Below are positions 60,301-64,000 of a DNA stretch of 64,000 nucleotides, in pieces. How positions within the stretch are numbered: position 1 is the first letter of the stretch; every line of letters begins with the position of its first letter. Origin of the DNA: Aspidiotus rigidus (Eukaryota > Arthropoda > Insecta > Hemiptera > Diaspididae); the NCBI GenBank assembly GCA_035079385.1, contig JAVHKY010000003.1, positions 24,939,501 through 25,003,500 on the forward strand. The letters run 5' to 3'. The notes under the pieces were generated by a model, which was not told the origin of the DNA, made no database searches, and saw only the letters and a list, made by a program, of their open reading frames with translations. A program made the translations under genes and the position numbers.

Positions 60301-60739
60301 ATATGTTCTACTTTTGGAAAGACCTTCCGCAGTGGAATACGGGTCTTGCGGGTTCCCCGCTTATCGTTGCAAAACTTCTAATTTTTATTTTTCTCCCATA
60401 TACCGCCGTAGTTTTGATACCTCTAATCCCGTATTCGGCAAGAGTATCACAATTGTTGGAGGAAACAGGCGCGCTTTTAGCGATCCTTGCGGATACGTTC
60501 AAATTAGTTGGCTTAAAAGAGTACTTTCGAGTGAAACCCCGTCGTTAGTGGAGAACAAGCTTGGAAATTTGTTCTTAGCATTACAGCGTGATCTTACTAG
60601 CCACAACAATGCTGCGTTGTGATTGGTTCACTCTGTAACCTATGTGCTGCGTTTTTATTTGCTACCAGGTACGCTGACATCTTATTGGTCGTTCCTGCTC
60701 TTTCTCTCTCGTCCAATCACCAAGCCAAATAAATTGTTG

Positions 60740-61935
60740 AAGAGGCTAGCCTTTCTCCCCGTTGCCTTCGCAATTTCCGTCTATTCCCAGAGTTTTCTCT
60801 ACTCCATACGGTTTCGTATATGTGACTTGAAATATTCTTCCACCATTGTGTTGTTCAGTAACTTCTCTGTACTTCCTTTTCCCTTGACGTTCCGTGTACT
60901 TTTTTCCTGATTTGGAGTTTCCTTTCAGTCTCAACAATGTAGATGCCTTCGCACCATTTGTATCTAAGCTTGATCGCTCCAGTCACAAGTTCTCCTTGTT
61001 ATTTTCTTCCGTCTCCTCCCTGCCTATCCTCTTCACCATAGCTGGGTTGTTATGTAACTTATGCCCACATCCACGTCAAATCCACTAAACACCTTCATCA
61101 TCTTCTTTGTGTAAGGTGCTAATTCGGAGTACTTCTCACTTTATCGCCGTGGGTAACCTTTGTTTCCATTTTCCACAGGATTTCCTCAACCACGCCTCTA
61201 GAATAGCCATTGGCTGCTGTGATCTGCGTTTCTATCTCAATTTCTTTCCTCTTCTCTTCATCGTTCTTGAGGATAGAAATTTCTTAGTGGTAAAATTTCT
61301 GAGTCACCCCTAACTTGTGCCTAGGATGGCCGTGGGAGTCATTTAGGATGATGGCATCGGTGAGCGTTGGCTTCCTGTACATTTTGGATTCTATCCTGTT
61401 ATTCTCCAGTATGAGAGTGAGGTTCAAATTGTGGATGGTCTTATATTCTTATTCATCACATTCGTTTCCAGAAGGAATAGGTCTACCTGCCTATTAATGC
61501 TTGACCATGCACTTAAGAAACCTACGTATCTAGCCCAGTGTTTGATCAAGATTCTGAACTTGCTGCCTCATATCATTCATGAATAACTCCGCCAATATCG
61601 GTGACAGCGGTGATTTCATCACTAGTCCTTCTTCCTATCTCATTGAATCGGTAGTAGTTCTAGCCCACGATCTCTTCCACTATTGTGGCGCATTTCAGCG
61701 CGTCAGGGTTCCTATGATATCTGTGGTTTCCTAGCATCCAGGACGAGAAGTTGCCTTTTTAGTATGATATACCGATCATGTTTGTCACATCCAAAGATAT
61801 TCACTGTAGATTACTCTTGATTTCTACCTTGGTCAGTTGCTCTATCAGCTCCTCGTCGTTTCTGATACTTTGTTGAGGTGCAAACTGGTTGTTTTCTTTA
61901 GAGAGTCTATCCGCGATATTTGCTATCTTATAACA
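60740..61935 (-). pseudogene. Penelope-like element 4, diverged RT and GIY-YIG relic
   Basis: The minus strand reads, in pieces over several frames: NDEELIEQLTKVEIKSNLQ, SLDVTNM (motif A), GLVMKSPLSPILAELFM (motif B, usually GLPMGSPLSP), a connector with YRKPTLTDAIILNDSHGHP, and near 60911-60960 KWCEGIYIVETERKLQIR, a decayed GIY-YIG. The GLxMxSPLSPILAE block differs from copies 1-3 (PIGSPLGSLVSEIF), so this is another PLE family. The YVDD segment is not readable. Many stops and frameshifts; termini not found. Confidence 0.7.
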
Positions 61936-61937
61936 TG

Positions 61938-62095
61938 CAGGGGTGCCGTGATTCCCCAAAGCTTACGAAGATTTCGCCCCCCCCCCCAAAAAAAAAAGAA
62001 AAAAAAACCTATAATGTTACGAGAACAAAGGAAAAAACTTCCTACGAAGAATCATCTTCAAGAAAATGGCCTCACGGCACCCCTGAATGGTGATT
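61938..62095. mobile_element. hAT-type MITE, 158 bp
   Basis: CAGGGGTGCCGTGA is inverted at the right as TCACGGCACCCCTG. The interior has poly-C and poly-A. Flanking 8-mers do not match well, so the target duplication has decayed. Ends resemble those of the 59260-59405 element, so it is the same family group. Confidence 0.75.
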
Positions 62096-62124
62096 AGATG
62101 CTTTTAACCAGTGGTCTCATCGGA

Positions 62125-62295
62125 GAATTCGCTTTTTGGAATTTGATGGTAAAAAGCAGCGGTCGACCTCGAGTCGACTTCCAGTCATTTTGGTCGATAT
62201 GCGGTCGATATAGGGGAGAACGATTTCGAGTGGACATCTGGTCAAAAAAGCGAGTCGATTTGCGAAGTCGACATTGACACGGTTCATCAAGAAAT
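62125..62295. repeat. TCGA-rich element fragment
   Basis: GTCGACCTCGAGTCGAC, GGTCGATATGCGGTCGATAT and the terminal GACACGGTTCATCAAG match the right part of the 19.3-19.9 kb element. Confidence 0.65.
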
Positions 62296-63230
62296 CACAA
62301 CAAGGGAGTAGAATAGCTATTTCTTTCAAATTACGAAGAGTATAAAATGCTAAGTGAGAAGTGCAAGGACGGATTGATGCACAATAATGACGAATTCGAA
62401 GATTGGTTCAGAAAAAGTTATACCCAAAAACCATTTTCAAGGTAATTCATTCGAAGTTTACCAAACACGAAGGGAAGATCTGTCACAAAAAAAATGTATA
62501 CATAAATAAATGTACGTATTTTCAAGAATAGTTTACAAAGAAGGAATACTAAACTAAGCCCGGACCGACTTTTTCCTTCATGGTGTTTCAATATCCAGAA
62601 ATTTTGTCACGAATGATGAGGTGTACGTAAGGGCCCGTCATCGCGCCCAAATTGAGTGACTAGCTTTGTTATGGGATGCTCCAATAACAAAACGATACGA
62701 TGGTTCTTTCCTATCCGAACGAGACTTCTGAGTTCTTCCCCACCTCCAACCAGGAACGATGATGGATCAGGTCTTCTTGGCTGAAGAGCACAACGCGAGC
62801 ATTTTGCAGGCTGAAAGGATATTCAAAATATAAATTTGTTTTCTTCTGTGCTCTGATCATCTCAACTTTTCCTCGACACCTTCATTTAAAGTGACCATCT
62901 CGCGAATGACGAGTAACGGGTTCAAGCTCTGATGGAGAGAAGTCGAAATAGTGTTTTTAGTCCCTTTAAGTTTACTCATATTTTGTCTCAATAGAAGATC
63001 CAAGTTTCTCTACACCTCATCCCAATGAAAGTTAGTTCCCAGGGGTGTCGTGATCCCCTGGTCCAAAGAAGAAACCCCCCTCAAACTTTAATTTCTCATA
63101 GCTAAGAAAAAATGAAAAAGAAAAATTAGAAGCCATCGCAGACGTTGCAATGGCAGCGGGGAACCCGCAATTCCTTAACTCGACCTCTCAGGTGGTGTGG
63201 AACTGACTTGATAATCTTGTCATATAATTC
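62296..63230. other. No gene; one MITE fragment
   Basis: Unremarkable sequence except about 63040-63120, a half copy of the 59260-59405 MITE in inverse orientation (CCAGGGGTGTCGTGATCCCC..TTTCTCATAGCTAAG). Confidence 0.5.
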
Positions 63231-63635
63231 AAATCGAAATTATCATTCTACATTCCCTCCTATCATATATAGATCGAGAGTCGAAATTCTTCTAAGTCCC
63301 CCTTCTATCATATATAGCTCGGAAGTCACAATTCTTCCAAGTCCCCCTCCTATCATAATAGCTCGAGACTCGAAATTCTTCTAAATCTTCTAAGTCCCCT
63401 TCCCATCATATATAGCTCGAGACTTGAAATTCTTCTAAGTCCCTTTCCTATCATATATAGCTCGAAAGTCACGATTCATCCAAGTCCCCCTCCTATCATA
63501 TATAGCTCGTGACTCGAAATTCTTCTAAGTTCCCTCCTTTCATATATAGCTCGAGACTCGAAATTCTTCTAAGTTCCCCTCCTTTCATATATAGCTCGTG
63601 ACTCGAAATTCTTCCAAGTCCCCCTCCTTTCATAT
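63231..63635. repeat. 45-bp minisatellite block, last site
   Basis: Nine or so units with CTATCATATATAGCTCG and TCGAAATTCTTCTAAGTCCC. The array is cut by the LTR-like sequence at 63636. Confidence 0.9.
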
Positions 63636-64000
63636 TGTGACGTTCTACCAGTCACCAAATATCTCTTGACACCGATAATAAAGAACAATTACGAAAACCG
63701 AGCTTTATTACTGGTACCGCAAGTACAACACTTCTAAAACACCGTTAAACTGTAACACAATCGCGTTAAAGAACGAGAACACGTTAACTATCGCTTTTTA
63801 GATTACAACTGAATCGCTCTATCGGGTTGCTGCCGGCTATTTATAGTCTCACCCTTAATTCCAGAATTCTCGAGATTTCTTCTAGAACGGCAAACAGGTT
63901 ATGCAAGAGTCCTTACAATCAATCGAGCACGTTCTAGGTTATTCAAGCGTATTTGGCGAAGTAGTTAAGCGATAAGTACACTTCCTTGCGGCGTCTGCTA
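63636..64000 (-). mobile_element. Probable LTR, partial, running off the window
   Basis: The minisatellite stops at CATAT and TGTGACGTTC begins. On the minus strand the segment ends ..CGTCACA, has a TATA box (GACTATAAATAGCC, 63838-63845) and downstream AATAAA (63704-63709), the order expected of an LTR promoter and polyadenylation signal. The other end lies beyond 64000, so solo or full element cannot be decided and no retroviral-type genes are in view. Confidence 0.45.

Larger units (their letters stand above)
59025..60560. repeat. Interrupted inverted repeat, about 1.5 kb overall
   Basis: The left arm 59025-59165 is the inverse of about 60410-60560 (CTAAAAGCGCGC, GTATCCGC..). The inner arm 59165-59259 is the inverse of about 59820-59920 (CCCATC(C/T)AATTTGTA, TTTTTTATGGCAGGCAT). 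The right arm is split by minisatellite at about 59.93-60.30 kb. Both outer arms keep an open frame around ALLAILADT..FKLV..LK.YFRV, with a 3-bp indel between copies. Source gene unknown. Confidence 0.7.

Overview
The window is AT-rich eukaryotic DNA with no complete host gene that I can recognise. Short degenerate exons with GT..AG splice sites, an abundance of GTAGGTACCTAC-type words, and the mix of mobile elements (Penelope-like, FLYWCH-MULE, non-LTR with RNase H, many hAT-type MITEs) suggest an arthropod, probably an insect and perhaps a sternorrhynchan hemipteran. The taxon is inference only.

Layout. 1-2.0 kb: a 45-bp minisatellite carrying modules bounded by CAGGGAACCTGTTTTATG. 2-9 kb: AT-rich DNA with no gene seen. 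9-14.5 kb: a MITE, then a decayed minus-strand gene (exons at 12.4, 12.2, 11.9 and 11.2-10.6 kb, one exon tandemly duplicated), an inverted repeat, and a lysine-rich repeat protein relic. 17.9-20.1 kb: a broken non-LTR retrotransposon (RT plus RNase H) interrupted by a TCGA-rich element. 21.1-22.6 kb: a 5'-truncated non-LTR tail between 51-bp duplications, then two MITEs. 23.4-25.1 kb: Penelope-like element (PLE) copy 1. 25.86-27.75 kb: a MULE transposon with terminal inverted repeats and a transposase broken by one stop codon. 29.3-31.0 kb: PLE copy 2. 31.4-34.6 kb: a palindromic 34-bp satellite with a hAT-type insertion that itself carries a MITE. 36 kb: weak exon candidates. 38.5-40.7 kb: a 2.2-kb inverted repeat. 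40.8-42.5 kb: PLE copy 3, followed by a non-LTR 3' end. 44.8-47.4 kb: the 45-bp minisatellite again, a hAT MITE, and a 1.5-kb GC-rich 17-bp minisatellite. 49.6-52.1 kb: more 45-bp minisatellite. 52.3-59.0 kb: a TA-flanked MITE, TCGA-rich repeats and a TAAA microsatellite. 59-60.6 kb: an interrupted inverted repeat with MITEs. 60.7-61.9 kb: a fourth, diverged PLE. 63.2-63.6 kb: minisatellite interrupted by a probable LTR that runs off the window.

How the parts relate. The window is a nest of transposons and satellites rather than a functional gene cluster. The best-preserved coding sequences belong to the MULE and PLE copy 1. The most unusual items are the modular minisatellite-bearing element, the shared 5' end and hammerhead-like motif of the PLE copies, and the duplicated exon whose two copies carry different lesions. 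All calls come from reading the sequence by eye; no database search was possible.
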